Origin: CAMAXB01 sp964476565 | Lineage (GTDB): Bacteria; Verrucomicrobiota; Verrucomicrobiia; Opitutales; Opitutaceae | Assembly (NCBI GenBank): GCA_964476565.1 | Contig: CAYZBG010000027.1 | Coordinates: 1 to 58,867 of the forward strand | Reading direction: 5' to 3' | DNA length: 58,867 nt | Part shown: piece after piece, positions 41,615 to 51,666 of the stretch | Position numbering within the stretch: the stretch's first letter is position 1 | Layout of the letters: each line of letters starts with the position of its first letter | Notes under the pieces: model-generated | What the model was told of the DNA's origin: nothing | Databases searched by the model: none | What the model saw: only the letters and a program-made list of their open reading frames with translations | Translations under genes and position numbers: made by a program

Positions 41615-42895
41615 ATGAAGTTACCCCGCTTCGTCCTCCTGCTCTCGCTTTCCATCCTGATCCCGCTGCCGGCGGCGCGTGCGTTGCCGGGCGACAACGC
41701 CATCCTCGTGTGGAATCACGAGGTGCTCAACGCCACCCGGCTCGCGCGCAATCCGCCGCCCATCGCGGCGCTGCACCTCGCGACTTTTCATGCGGCGTTG
41801 TACGACACGGCGGCGGCGTTCGGCGGTGGGCATTCTCCCTGGCGCGCGACCTTCACGGCGCCGTCCGGCGCTTCGCTTGAGGCGGCGCTGGCCGGCGCGG
41901 CCCACCGCGTGTTGATGGCGTTGTGGGGACAGTCATCCAATCCGCGCAACTTCGACCTCGCCCGCGAGCGCGCGCTCGCCGCGGTGCCGGAAGGCCCCGG
42001 CCGCGCCGCCGGCCTCGACTTCGGCCGACAGGTCGCCGACGCGATTCTCGCGGAGCGGGCGAAGAGCGGCTGGAACCGCGTGGTGAAACTCGAGCGGCCC
42101 GCGACGCCCGCGCCTGGACAATGGCGCGAGACGCCGCCGGGATTTCGTCCGCCGGTCACGCCGCAACTCGCCACCACCGTCCCGTTCGTGATGCGCGATC
42201 CGGCCCAGTTTCGCGCCCCGCCGCCTCCGGCCATCGACTCGCCCGCTCATGCCGAGGAGCTGGCCTTTGTGGCGCGGGTGGGCGCGCGCGACGGCGCCGA
42301 GCGGTCCGAGTACGAGACCTTGTCCACGCCGTTCTGGGCCGACGACCTCGGCACGGCGACGCCGGCGGGCCATTGGAATGTGATCGCGCAGGACCTCGCG
42401 CGCCGGCACGCGCTCGACCTTCAGGCCTGCGCGAGGCTCTTCGCGTTGCTCAATTTTGCCACGGCGGACGCGGCCATCTCCTGTTGGGACACCAAGTATT
42501 ACTACAACACCTGGCGCCCGGAGACGGCGCTGCGCGAGTTGACCACCGCACTGAACCCGGCGCACCGTCCGCAACCCGACTTCATTCCCAACATGGGTTC
42601 GCCGGCGCACCCCGACTACACGTCCGGTCACAGCACGTTTTCGGGCGCGGCCTCGCGGCTGCTGGAGCGGTTCTTCGGCACGGACGAACTGCCGTTCACC
42701 ACCACGTCGGACGGCCTGCCGGGCGCGGTCCGCTCGTACCGGCGCCTGTCCGAGGCCCGCGATGAGATCGGCATGAGCCGCGTGTGGGGCGGCATCCACA
42801 CCATGTCGGCCAACCTTGCCGGCCAGAGGGCCGGCATCCAGATTGCCGACTTCGTCTTCGACCACGCCCTGCTGCCCCGTCCGACCTCACGCTGA
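41615..42895 (+). CDS. Vanadium-haloperoxidase/PAP2-like secreted protein
   Basis: This 426-aa exported protein has a signal peptide ending near ALPG. Its PAP2/vanadium haloperoxidase motifs are K-x6-RP (Lys294 to RP at 301-302, in KYYYNTWRP), TSGHS with His339, and SRVWGGIH (Arg389, His395). The Asp that usually follows the last His four residues later is Ala399 here. The protein could bind vanadate or act as a phosphatase. Its stop overlaps the CRTAC1 gene start (TGATG), so both are cotranslated. Co-occurrence of such proteins with CRTAC1 genes is familiar from Bacteroidota and Verrucomicrobiota, but its role is not known. Confidence 0.82.
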   Translation: MKLPRFVLLLSLSILIPLPAARALPGDNAILVWNHEVLNATRLARNPPPIAALHLATFHAALYDTAAAFGGGHSPWRATFTAPSGASLEAALAGAAHRVLMALWGQSSNPRNFDLARERALAAVPEGPGRAAGLDFGRQVADAILAERAKSGWNRVVKLERPATPAPGQWRETPPGFRPPVTPQLATTVPFVMRDPAQFRAPPPPAIDSPAHAEELAFVARVGARDGAERSEYETLSTPFWADDLGTATPAGHWNVIAQDLARRHALDLQACARLFALLNFATADAAISCWDTKYYYNTWRPETALRELTTALNPAHRPQPDFIPNMGSPAHPDYTSGHSTFSGAASRLLERFFGTDELPFTTTSDGLPGAVRSYRRLSEARDEIGMSRVWGGIHTMSANLAGQRAGIQIADFVFDHALLPRPTSR

Positions 42896-45800
42896 TGATG
42901 CCGATGTTTCGCCTGGTGCTCCTTACTCTGGCCGCTGCCGCCGCGCTGAGTGCGGCCGAGGTGCGGCTGCACCCCCTGGCGCCGCGCCAGCCGCGTGCCG
43001 CCGGCGAGAAGCCCTTCGTGCGCCTCGATCCGGCCGCTGCCGGACTCACCGTTGCCAACACCTTCACCGACCCGCGCATGTGGGGCGTGCGCTTCCGCGA
43101 ACTGACGTTGGGCGCGGTAGAGACCGGTGTGGCCGTGGCGGATTTCAACCGCGACGGGCGGCCCGACCTGTTCATGGTGTCGAAGAACGGTCCCTGCGCC
43201 CTGTATTGGCAAACCGGCGACATGACGTTCACCGAAGGGGCGCGGGCCGCCGAGGTCGCGGCCGACGACGGGCCGCCGAGCAACAACGGCGTCACGGTCG
43301 TTGACATCAATCAGGACGGCTGGCCCGACCTTTACCTCTGCCGCTACGACCTGCCCAATCTGCTTTTCGTCAACCGCGGCGACGGGACCTTTGAGGAGCG
43401 CGCCGCCGCCTACCGGCTCGCGATCCGCGACGCCTCGGTCCACGCGGCCTTCGCCGACTACGACCGCGACGGCGACCTCGACGCCTACCTCACGACGAAC
43501 ATCCTCGATTTCTCCGCGTCGCCCCAGGGGCGCCGCGATCTGCTCCTGCGCAACGACGGCGAGGCGGGGTTCACCGAAGTCGGCGCGGCTGCGGGCATCT
43601 GGGGACTCACCCAGGGCCACACCGCGATCTGGTTCGACCCGAATCACGACGGCTGGCCCGACCTCTACGTCGCCAACGATTTTGAGACGCCGGACCGCTT
43701 CTACCTCAACCGGGGAGACGGCACCTTCGCCGACGTGGTCGACGAACGTCTGCCGCACGTGACCTACTTCTCAATGGGAGCCGACGCGGGCGACCTGAAC
43801 AACGACGGCCTGGTCGACTTCATGATCACGGACATGCGGGACCGCACCCACCGCGAGTATCTGACCGGAATGGAGGAGATCGGCCGCGGCCTGTGGGAAA
43901 CCGAGCGGGTGTCGACCCTGATCCCGCAGTACATGTGGAACGCCGTCTATCTCAACACCGGGACGGACCGCTTCACCGAAGCGGCCCACCTGCTCGGCCT
44001 TGAGGCGACCGGCTGGACCTGGGCGACCCGGTTCGCCGACCTCGACAACGACGGCCGCCTCGACCTCTTCGTGACCGCGGGAATGATCCGGAACTTCATC
44101 GACGCCGATCTCGTCGACCGGCAGAACGTCGCCCCCACGCTGGAGGCGCGCGCGGCGGTCTGGCGCGACACGTCACCGCGCCGCGAGGCGACGCTGGCGT
44201 TTCGCAATGTCGGCAACCTGACCATGGAGAATGTATCCGCCGCGTGGGGACTCGATGAGGTGACGGTCGCCTTCGCCGCCGTGCCGGCCGATCTTGACGG
44301 CGACGGCGACCTCGACCTCGTCTACGCGAACCTCGACGCCCCGCCCACGGTGGTGCGCAATCTCGGCCACGAGGGCCACCGCGCGGTGATCGAACTTGCC
44401 GGACGGGCCCCGAACCGGGCGGCAATCGGCGCGGAGCTGATCATCGAGAGCGCTGGCGGTCGCCAGGTGCGCCAGATCTATACCGAACGGGGCATCGCGT
44501 CCGGCGAGGAGGCGCTTGTCCACGTCGGCCTCGGAGCCTCGGCGCGGATCGACCGGCTGACCGTGCGCTGGCCGCGCGGCGGCGTGACGAGCTACACCGA
44601 TCTCCCGGCTGACCATCGGATCACCCTGATCGAGCCTGAACTCCCGCCGTCGCCTCCGCCGGCGGCACAGCTGCACGCGCCAGCGCGGGCGGACGCGCTG
44701 TTCGCCGAACGGGCGGCCGCGCGCGGACTCCGGCACACCAGCGCCCTGCGTCCATTCGACGAACTGATCCGCCAGCGGCTGTTGCCCCGCCGTCTCTACG
44801 GGCAGGCCCCGGCGCTCGCGAGTGCTGACGTGAACGCCGACGGTCGCCTCGATCTGTTCGTGACGGGCGGGGCCGGTCAGGCAGGGGTGCTGTACCTCGC
44901 GCAGACGGATGGAACCTACGCGCCGGCGACGAGCCAGCCCTGGGCTGACGCCGCGGCGGCGGACGATACCGGGGCGGCGTTCTTGGATGCGAACGGGGAT
45001 GGCGCCATCGACCTTTATGTCGTCGCAGGCGGCGTGCACCACGGGGCCGACAGCGCGTGGTTGCAGGACCGCCTTTACCTCAATGACGGGCAGGGCGGAT
45101 TCCGGCTGGCGCCGGAGGGGGCCGTACCGACGGAGCGTGATAGTGCGACGGCGGTGGCCACGGCGGACTTCGACGGGGACGGAGCCACGGATGTGTTTGT
45201 CGGTGGTCGCGTGGTTCCCGGACGGTATCCGGACACACCGCGCAGCGTACTTTATCGGAACGATGGCGGCCGGCTGGTGGACGTGACCGACGCCGTGGCG
45301 CCCGGCCTGCGGCACGCGGGCATGATCACAGCGGCGGCGTGGGCCGACCTCGATGGTGACCGGCGGCCCGAGCTGATTCTGGCGACCGACTGGGGGCCCG
45401 TGCGCGTCTTTGGTTTCGGACCAAGTGGGGCGGTGGAGCTTACCGGACGGCTCGGTCTCGCGGACGTGACCGGATGGTGGTGTGCGCTCGCGGCCGTGGA
45501 CGTTAACGCGGACGGCCGCACCGACCTCGTCGTCGGTAATCATGGATTGAATACGAAGTACCGGGCCGACGTGGGCGCGCCGGCGGTGCTGTACGCCGGC
45601 GACTTCGACGGGAGCGGCCGGACGCAGCTGGTCGAGGCCCGGCGCGAGGGAGATCGGTGGGTGCCGTGGCGTGGCCGCAGCAAGCTGGGTTACGCCTTCC
45701 CGACGCTGACCCGGCGTTTCCCGACCTTCCGGGCCTATGCGGATGCCGACCTGGCCGGCCTCTTTGGCGAGACCCGGCTCGCCTCGGCGCGGCGACTAGC

Positions 45801-46179
45801 AGCCAATGAACTTGCGAGCGGAGTGTTCGTGCAGCAGGCCGACGGACGATTTCGCTTCGAGCCGCTGCCCCGCGAAGCCCAGCTCGCGCCGATCAATGCG
45901 ATCGTAACGGGAGATTTTAACCGTGACGGGCATGCCGATCTGTTTGCGGTAGGCAATGCCTTCGGCCCCGAACCGACCACCGGGCGTTTCGACGGCGGTG
46001 TCGGTCTGGTGTTGGCCGGCAAAGGTGACGGCCGGTTCGAGGCCCTGCGGCCCGATGCGTCGGGCGTGGTGATCACCGGCGAGGCGCGTTCCGCGGTGGC
46101 GGCTGGTCCGGATGCGGTCGTGGTGGCGCGGAACGAAGGCGCGTTGCTCCGGTTTGAACGGCAGGAGCCGCGGCCATGA
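42895..46179 (+). CDS. CRTAC1 family protein with FG-GAP repeats and ASPIC/UnbV domain
   Basis: This 1094-aa exported protein has a signal peptide (LVLLTLAAAAALSAAE). Many FG-GAP/VCBS-type calcium-binding propeller repeats follow, such as VADFNRDGRPDLFMV, DINQDGWPDLYLC, FADLDNDGRLDLFV and ADLDGDGDLDLVYAN. An ASPIC/UnbV domain lies at about 490-580 (GAELIIESAGGRQVRQIYTERG, VRWPRGG). A second propeller set extends to the C-terminus (VNADGRLDLFVTGG, FDGDGATDVFVGGR). The start uses the ATG overlapping the haloperoxidase stop. It is probably an envelope or extracellular binding protein. A paralogue is at 57336. Confidence 0.88.
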   Translation: MMPMFRLVLLTLAAAAALSAAEVRLHPLAPRQPRAAGEKPFVRLDPAAAGLTVANTFTDPRMWGVRFRELTLGAVETGVAVADFNRDGRPDLFMVSKNGPCALYWQTGDMTFTEGARAAEVAADDGPPSNNGVTVVDINQDGWPDLYLCRYDLPNLLFVNRGDGTFEERAAAYRLAIRDASVHAAFADYDRDGDLDAYLTTNILDFSASPQGRRDLLLRNDGEAGFTEVGAAAGIWGLTQGHTAIWFDPNHDGWPDLYVANDFETPDRFYLNRGDGTFADVVDERLPHVTYFSMGADAGDLNNDGLVDFMITDMRDRTHREYLTGMEEIGRGLWETERVSTLIPQYMWNAVYLNTGTDRFTEAAHLLGLEATGWTWATRFADLDNDGRLDLFVTAGMIRNFIDADLVDRQNVAPTLEARAAVWRDTSPRREATLAFRNVGNLTMENVSAAWGLDEVTVAFAAVPADLDGDGDLDLVYANLDAPPTVVRNLGHEGHRAVIELAGRAPNRAAIGAELIIESAGGRQVRQIYTERGIASGEEALVHVGLGASARIDRLTVRWPRGGVTSYTDLPADHRITLIEPELPPSPPPAAQLHAPARADALFAERAAARGLRHTSALRPFDELIRQRLLPRRLYGQAPALASADVNADGRLDLFVTGGAGQAGVLYLAQTDGTYAPATSQPWADAAAADDTGAAFLDANGDGAIDLYVVAGGVHHGADSAWLQDRLYLNDGQGGFRLAPEGAVPTERDSATAVATADFDGDGATDVFVGGRVVPGRYPDTPRSVLYRNDGGRLVDVTDAVAPGLRHAGMITAAAWADLDGDRRPELILATDWGPVRVFGFGPSGAVELTGRLGLADVTGWWCALAAVDVNADGRTDLVVGNHGLNTKYRADVGAPAVLYAGDFDGSGRTQLVEARREGDRWVPWRGRSKLGYAFPTLTRRFPTFRAYADADLAGLFGETRLASARRLAANELASGVFVQQADGRFRFEPLPREAQLAPINAIVTGDFNRDGHADLFAVGNAFGPEPTTGRFDGGVGLVLAGKGDGRFEALRPDASGVVITGEARSAVAAGPDAVVVARNEGALLRFERQEPRP

Positions 46180-47648
46180 AACGGTTCATCGGGGTCGCCC
46201 TGTTCGCTGCCGGCCTCGGTGCCATGCCGGTGTTGCCTGCAGCGGAAGCGCCGCCGCTGCCCCTGTGGATCGCTCAGACGGGAAGTCCGTCAATCGAGTG
46301 GCGTCATTGGTCGGCGGATACGCTCGCCCACGCGCGGGCCGCCGGTCGAAGCGTCTACGTGTTCGTCGGCTCGGATACGCAGGAACTCGCGCGCGCCACG
46401 GTGCAGCAGACGTTTTCTCGCCCGGAGACGATCGCCTGGCTCAACGAGAACTTCACCTGCATCGCGGTGGACGCCGACGAGCAGCCGGTGGTCGCGGCCT
46501 TTGCCCGGCATTTTCTCACGACCGTCACCCAGCAACGCGGCTGGCCGGCGCACCTGTGGCTGACGCCGGATCTGCTGCCGTACGAGGGGGCGGGCTACCT
46601 GCCGGCGACGGAGGAGTGGGGGCGTCCCGGATTTCTGAAGAGTGCCCGGACGGCGTTGGACGTCTGGCAGCAGGATCCGGAGCGGGCGCGGGCGCTCGGT
46701 GCGGAGGCCGTGGAGCGGATGCGCCTCGTGCCGCCGGAAAGTGCGCCCGGGCAGGCGGTGGAGGCACTGCTCACTCAGGCGACCCGCCAGTGGATGGACG
46801 CAGAGGATAAGGTTGCAGGTGGCTTTGGCGCGGCGCCGAAGGTCCCCGAACCGGAATTGTGGCAATTCCTTTCGACCCGCGGGCCGGAGGCGTTGGCGGT
46901 GGCACGGCGGGCGGCAAACGCGGTGGTGGGCAGTGCGCTCCACGACCGGGTGAACGGCGGCTTTTATCGACGGACGCTCGACGCAGCGTGGCAGGAACCG
47001 TACCGGCAGAAGTCCCTGCTGGATCAGGCGCGGCTCGCGCGGGCGTTGTTTGCGTTGGACGCCGTGGAGCCGTGGCCGGAGGGCCGGGCGGCGGGCGAAG
47101 CCGCGCTTGCGTTTGCGCTGCGCATTTTCCGCAAGGCCGACGGCGACTGGTCGCTGGTGTGGGACGAGACGGCTGCGGGCGCGCCGGTGCTGCGCGGACG
47201 CGCCCCGGTCAGCGTGGTGGCCTGGCTTGCCATTGCCTTGATGGAGTCGGGGGCATCGTCGCACCGGGACATCGGGCGTGCGTTGGCGTCGACGCTCGCG
47301 GCCGGAGGGGACCAGGCGCTGACGGCGGCCGATGGGCTCGCAATCGCGCTGGCCCTTCATCAGTCCGGCGATGTGAACGCCTCGGCAGCACTTGCCAGCC
47401 GGATGCAGTCGAAGTTTTTTGCGGCGGAATTCGGCCTCTTTTTCGCGACCGGACCGGAGCCGGTGGAGGGCTTGCCCGGGCGGTTTCCGGCGTTGCCCGA
47501 GCCGCTGCGACCCGAGGTCATCGCCTTGCAATTGCCCGGAGTGGATCGGGCGACGCGCGAGGTGATGCGCAACGCCCTGCGCTGGATGGTGGAGTATGAT
47601 CCGCTCCCGTCCGGCGACGTGCTGTCTGGGTTGGCGGCCCGGCCCTGA
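46176..47648 (+). CDS. DUF255-like thioredoxin-fold protein
   Basis: This 490-aa exported protein has a signal peptide (FIGVALFAAGLGAMPVLPAAEA), then a thioredoxin-like N-terminal domain (HWSADTLAHARAAGRSVYVFVGSDTQELAR, ETIAWLNENFTCIAVDADEQPVV). An alpha-helical remainder contains GGFGAAPKVPEPELWQFL and a DRVNGGFYRRTLDAAWQEPYRQKSL block. This resembles the DUF255/SSP411 (spermatogenesis-associated 20) family. The usual Cys pair of the thioredoxin motif is absent. Its start overlaps the CRTAC1 gene stop by 4 nt. Function is unknown. Confidence 0.72.
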   Translation: MKRFIGVALFAAGLGAMPVLPAAEAPPLPLWIAQTGSPSIEWRHWSADTLAHARAAGRSVYVFVGSDTQELARATVQQTFSRPETIAWLNENFTCIAVDADEQPVVAAFARHFLTTVTQQRGWPAHLWLTPDLLPYEGAGYLPATEEWGRPGFLKSARTALDVWQQDPERARALGAEAVERMRLVPPESAPGQAVEALLTQATRQWMDAEDKVAGGFGAAPKVPEPELWQFLSTRGPEALAVARRAANAVVGSALHDRVNGGFYRRTLDAAWQEPYRQKSLLDQARLARALFALDAVEPWPEGRAAGEAALAFALRIFRKADGDWSLVWDETAAGAPVLRGRAPVSVVAWLAIALMESGASSHRDIGRALASTLAAGGDQALTAADGLAIALALHQSGDVNASAALASRMQSKFFAAEFGLFFATGPEPVEGLPGRFPALPEPLRPEVIALQLPGVDRATREVMRNALRWMVEYDPLPSGDVLSGLAARP

Positions 47649-47668
47649 GGCGGCGAGAAGCGTCGTAA

Positions 47669-47698
47669 TTGGCGCAATCACGGCGCATGCGCTATAAT
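47669..47698 (+). promoter_or_regulatory. Probable sigma-70-type promoter of the TonB receptor gene
   Basis: TTGGCG (47669-47674) and TATAAT (47693-47698) are separated by 18 bp, a near-ideal promoter 160 bp before the TonB receptor start. A 12-bp direct repeat, TAATTGGCGCAA and TAATTAGCGCAA (47667-47678 and 47695-47706), covers both boxes with a period of 28 bp, suggesting an operator. The long leader that follows (47707-47859) may carry further control. Confidence 0.65.
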
Positions 47699-47859
47699 TA
47701 GCGCAACGCCCACTTTGCGCCCCGGCTCCAGCAGGCGTTTTCTACAACCATCGAAACGGACCCAACCGTCTCGGTTACTTCACCCCGCAACCCTAAACCT
47801 ACAGTCCGTGTGGTGGACCGCGTCCGCCTCCGGGACGCTTTAATTCGGCGTACCCCACT

Positions 47860-50800
47860 ATGAAAAACCTGAATCGAACGCTTGCGGCTTCGCTGCTTCT
47901 CGCTGCGACCGCACCGCTCGGGGCACAAACGGCCCCCACGTCCGCGCCTCCGCCGCCGCCTCCCTCGGCAGCCGAGCCGGAAGTGATCCAACTGTCACCT
48001 TTCGAGGTGCAGGCTGAAACCGAAGGCAGCTACACGGCGGCGACCACGCTCGCCGGCAATCGTCTCAACACCGAACTGCGCGACATCGGCAACGCGGTCA
48101 CGGTGATCACGAGCCAGTTCCTCACGGACATCGGCGCGACGAACAACGAGACGCTGCTGCAGTACACGGTCGGCACCGAGGTCGGCAACATCGGCGGCAA
48201 CTTCGCCGGCGTGGGTGACAGCTCGTTCCTCGACGAATCAAACCGCTTCCGCAATCCCAACCAGAACACCCGCGTGCGCGGTCTGGCCCAGGCGGACAAT
48301 GCCCGCGACTACTTCCAGAGCGATGTTCCATGGGATGGATACAACATCGACCGCGTCGACCTTCAGCGCGGCCCGAACTCGATTCTGTTCGGCCAGGGCA
48401 GCCCGGCCGGCATCATCAATACCGGCACGCGCCAGGCTGCGTTCAGCAACTCGGGCGAGATTTCGTTCCGCTTCGACGAGTTCAGCAGCGCCCGCCTGAC
48501 CGGTGACATCAACCGTGTGCTGCTCAAGGATCAGCTCGCGGTGCGCTTCAACTTCCTGCTTGAGGATGAGAAGTTCCAGCAGAAGCCGGCCTTCGAGAAG
48601 GACAACCGTTACTACGGCGCCCTGCGCTATGAGCCGTCCTTCCTGAAACGCGGTAACGCCCGCACGATCATCAAGGCGAACTTCGAAAGCGGCGAGATCG
48701 ACAGCAATCGCCCGCGCACGCTCCCGCCGGTCGACCTGATCACGCCGTGGTTCCGCTCCGGCACCTATCAGGGCACCTGGCGCAGCAACGGCACCTACCG
48801 CGATCCGGCCACCGGCCAGGTCGTCAACGTGACCGCCGGCAGCCCGCGCACGTTCAACAACCTGAATCGCGCGACGTTCAACCCGCACCAGCTGCAGGAT
48901 GACAACACCGGCCGGCCCAACACCGGCCAGATGCGTCCTGGCATCAACGGTGGTCCCGACTCCGGTCGGTTCAATCCGTACTTCAATCCGTGGATCGGCA
49001 ATTTCGGCCAGCAGTTCGGCGGCCCCAATGCCTTCTTCGGCAGCGAGGGCGATCCGCAGTACTGGCTCTGGGAAATCCGCACCAACCGCGGCATTGGCCC
49101 GACCGGCGCGGATGACAACGGCATCGGCGGCTTTGCCTTCAATCGTCCGGGCGGCATCGCCGACTATGCGTCGTTCGCGCGCAACGCCGGCCTGCCGTAC
49201 TCCGAGTTCGGTGTGTACAAGAACTTCAACCTCACCGACGCGACGGTCTTCGATTTCTACAACAACCTGATCGACGGCCCGAACAAGAACGAGTGGCAGA
49301 ACTTCAAGACGTACAACCTCAGCCTCGCGCAGACGTTCATGAACGACAAGTTCGGCGTCGAGTACTCCTACAACCGCGAGGACTATGACAACGGACAGCT
49401 CGCGCTGCTCGATGGCGGCCGCCAGGCGATCTACATCGACTTCATGAGCGTGTACTCCGACGGCACGCCGGACGGCCTCAACGGCATCCCGCACCAGAAC
49501 GGTACGCCCAATCCCAACGTGGGTCGTCCGTTCATCAGTGACTCCGGTCAGGGCGGCAACCGCAGCACGGTCAGCGAACGCGAGTCCCAGCGCGCCACGG
49601 CCTTCTTCACGCATGACTTCAACCGCAGCCGCGACGGTGGCTGGGTGCGTCAGTTGCTCGGCCGTCACACCGTCACGGGTCTGTACTCCGAGGATGACCA
49701 GCGTACCGAGAACCGCCAGTGGGCGCGCTACTCGGTGCTGAACTCCGCGTATCACAACCTGTTCGAGCTCGCGCCGAACACCAAGTTCAACGCGAACGAA
49801 CTCTCGGTGAACCGTGTGATCTACCTCGGGCCCTCGCTGGCCAGCCGCAACTCCGCTTCGGGTGCGTACATTCCGCGTCCTGACGCGGTGTACAGCGCCC
49901 CGAGCGGCACCATCCGGTTCTTCGATTCGACCTGGAATTCCTCGGTCGATCCGGCGGCGGAGTGGATCAACAACTACTATCCGGTCGGCGACACCCGCCG
50001 GGTTTCCACCCAGTCGGAGAATCCCGCCAACTACGTCGGCTGGATCAACGCTCCGATCGAGGTCACCGATTCCGAGGCCTCCCAAGCCAACCGCGACCTG
50101 CTGACCACGTCGGCCCGCCTCAACCGCAACAAGGTTGAGTCCAAGGCCTTCGTGCTCCAGTCGCACCTGTGGAACAATGCCTTCGTCGCCACCTACGGCT
50201 ACCGTGAGGATTCCGCATCGGCGTGGGAGTTCAGCCGCACGTCGCAGAACAGCCCGGGCTTCGGTCATATCGACTTCGGTCCGACCTATCGTCTGCGCGA
50301 CAATCCTGACAACTCCCTCGATGTCACCTCCCGCAGCTACAGCCTCGTGGCCCACTTGGATCAGATGCCGCTCGTCGGCCGTCTGACCGAGAAGCTGCCG
50401 GTCGCGGTCACGCTGTTCTACAGCGAGTCCGAGAACTTCCAGCCCGCGGCGAACCGCTTCGACATTTACGGCGTGGCGATTCCCGCTCCGGCCGGTACGA
50501 CGACCGACCAAGGCGTCCTGCTCGAGAGCCGCAACGGCAAGTTCTCCTTTAAGGTAAACAAGTACAAGACCGAGCTCACCAACTCCAGCAGCAGCGCGCT
50601 CAACGGCGCGTGGTTCATCGGCGCCTCCCAGGCCTGGAGCGGACAGTGGGTGAACATCTTCCAGTACAACCTCTCGGGAGATGTCGGCTCCACCGCGAAC
50701 GGCCCGAACCCGGGTCGCTACACCTACAGCCCGGCCCCGGGCGAAACGCAGGCCGACGCCGACCGCCGCGAGGCGGCTGCGATCGCCGCGTGGCGCACCT

Positions 50801-51585
50801 GGCAGGCTTCGGTGGACCCGCGCTTCTATGCCGCGTGGCAGCTCGACACGACGGGTGCCAACCTGACCCGCTCGGTCACGTCGACGGTGCCGCAGGGCTT
50901 CACCATCACCGAGGACTCGGTGTCCGAAGGTTATGAGTTCGAGTTCAGCGCCCAGCCGACCCGTAACTGGCGCGTGACCTTCAATGCCAGCAAGACCGAG
51001 GCCAGCCGCCAGAACATCGGTGGCAAGAACCTCGCTGACTTCGTGTCGGCCTACGAAAACTTCCTCAAGAACCAGGGCGGCGGCGATCTCCGCATCTGGT
51101 GGGGCGGCGCCGGCAATGAAACCGCGCTGTTCCAGTGGAACAACAACATCGGCTCCGAGTGGGCGGCCCGCAAGCTGCAGGAAGGCACCAACGTGCCGGA
51201 ACTGCGCGAGTGGCGCTTCAACGCGGTCACGAACTACGACTTCAACGAAGGCAAGCTCCGCGGCTGGAGCGTCGGTGGCGCCCTTCGTTGGCAGGACAGC
51301 GTCGTGATCGGCTACCGTCCGCAGGCGGTGCCAAACGATCCGACCAGCATCACGTTCGACCTCGCGAACCCCTACACCGGGCCCACCGAGACGAACTACG
51401 ACCTCTGGTTCGGCTACGGCCGGAAACTGCGTGGAGGCGTGGATTGGCGCATCCAATTCAACATCCGCAACCTCGGGGCGAGGGATGGCTTGATCCCCAT
51501 CACCACGCAACCGGACGGAACACCGGCCGGTTACCGAATAGCGCCACGCCAGGCTTGGACGATCACCAATACGTTCAAGTTCTAG
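47860..51585 (+). CDS. TonB-dependent receptor
   Basis: This 1241-aa outer membrane receptor has a signal peptide ending near LGAQ and a Pro-rich linker. Next comes the Opitutaceae-type TonB-box/plug segment VIQLSPFEVQAETEGSYTAA, a plug domain (LRDIGNAVTVITSQFLTD, FQSDVPWDGYNIDRVDLQRGPNSILFG), and a large 22-stranded barrel that ends in NTFKF with a terminal aromatic. Plug residues RGPNSILFGQGSPAG are conserved. It would import a large or scarce ligand with energy from TonB-ExbBD. No SusD-like partner is present. It follows the DUF255 gene by 211 bp and has its own promoter and terminator. Confidence 0.93.
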   Translation: MKNLNRTLAASLLLAATAPLGAQTAPTSAPPPPPPSAAEPEVIQLSPFEVQAETEGSYTAATTLAGNRLNTELRDIGNAVTVITSQFLTDIGATNNETLLQYTVGTEVGNIGGNFAGVGDSSFLDESNRFRNPNQNTRVRGLAQADNARDYFQSDVPWDGYNIDRVDLQRGPNSILFGQGSPAGIINTGTRQAAFSNSGEISFRFDEFSSARLTGDINRVLLKDQLAVRFNFLLEDEKFQQKPAFEKDNRYYGALRYEPSFLKRGNARTIIKANFESGEIDSNRPRTLPPVDLITPWFRSGTYQGTWRSNGTYRDPATGQVVNVTAGSPRTFNNLNRATFNPHQLQDDNTGRPNTGQMRPGINGGPDSGRFNPYFNPWIGNFGQQFGGPNAFFGSEGDPQYWLWEIRTNRGIGPTGADDNGIGGFAFNRPGGIADYASFARNAGLPYSEFGVYKNFNLTDATVFDFYNNLIDGPNKNEWQNFKTYNLSLAQTFMNDKFGVEYSYNREDYDNGQLALLDGGRQAIYIDFMSVYSDGTPDGLNGIPHQNGTPNPNVGRPFISDSGQGGNRSTVSERESQRATAFFTHDFNRSRDGGWVRQLLGRHTVTGLYSEDDQRTENRQWARYSVLNSAYHNLFELAPNTKFNANELSVNRVIYLGPSLASRNSASGAYIPRPDAVYSAPSGTIRFFDSTWNSSVDPAAEWINNYYPVGDTRRVSTQSENPANYVGWINAPIEVTDSEASQANRDLLTTSARLNRNKVESKAFVLQSHLWNNAFVATYGYREDSASAWEFSRTSQNSPGFGHIDFGPTYRLRDNPDNSLDVTSRSYSLVAHLDQMPLVGRLTEKLPVAVTLFYSESENFQPAANRFDIYGVAIPAPAGTTTDQGVLLESRNGKFSFKVNKYKTELTNSSSSALNGAWFIGASQAWSGQWVNIFQYNLSGDVGSTANGPNPGRYTYSPAPGETQADADRREAAAIAAWRTWQASVDPRFYAAWQLDTTGANLTRSVTSTVPQGFTITEDSVSEGYEFEFSAQPTRNWRVTFNASKTEASRQNIGGKNLADFVSAYENFLKNQGGGDLRIWWGGAGNETALFQWNNNIGSEWAARKLQEGTNVPELREWRFNAVTNYDFNEGKLRGWSVGGALRWQDSVVIGYRPQAVPNDPTSITFDLANPYTGPTETNYDLWFGYGRKLRGGVDWRIQFNIRNLGARDGLIPITTQPDGTPAGYRIAPRQAWTITNTFKF

Positions 51586-51606
51586 CCGATCCCCCTGTGA
51601 TCTCGA

Positions 51607-51637
51607 AGCCCCCGGCACCCGCCGGGGGCTTTTTTTG
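51607..51637 (+). terminator. Intrinsic terminator of the TonB receptor gene
   Basis: A perfect 10-bp stem (51607-51616 with 51621-51630, AGCCCCCGGC) with loop ACCC is followed by seven T. It lies 22 bp past the stop codon. Confidence 0.92.
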
Positions 51638-51666
51638 TCCCCAAGGCCAGCCCCCCGCACCCGGAT

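Noticed and set aside
48238..51660. 1140-codon open frame on the minus strand
   Set aside because: It is fully antisense to the TonB receptor gene and shows no domain or signal. The receptor frame has a promoter, a signal peptide and a terminator.
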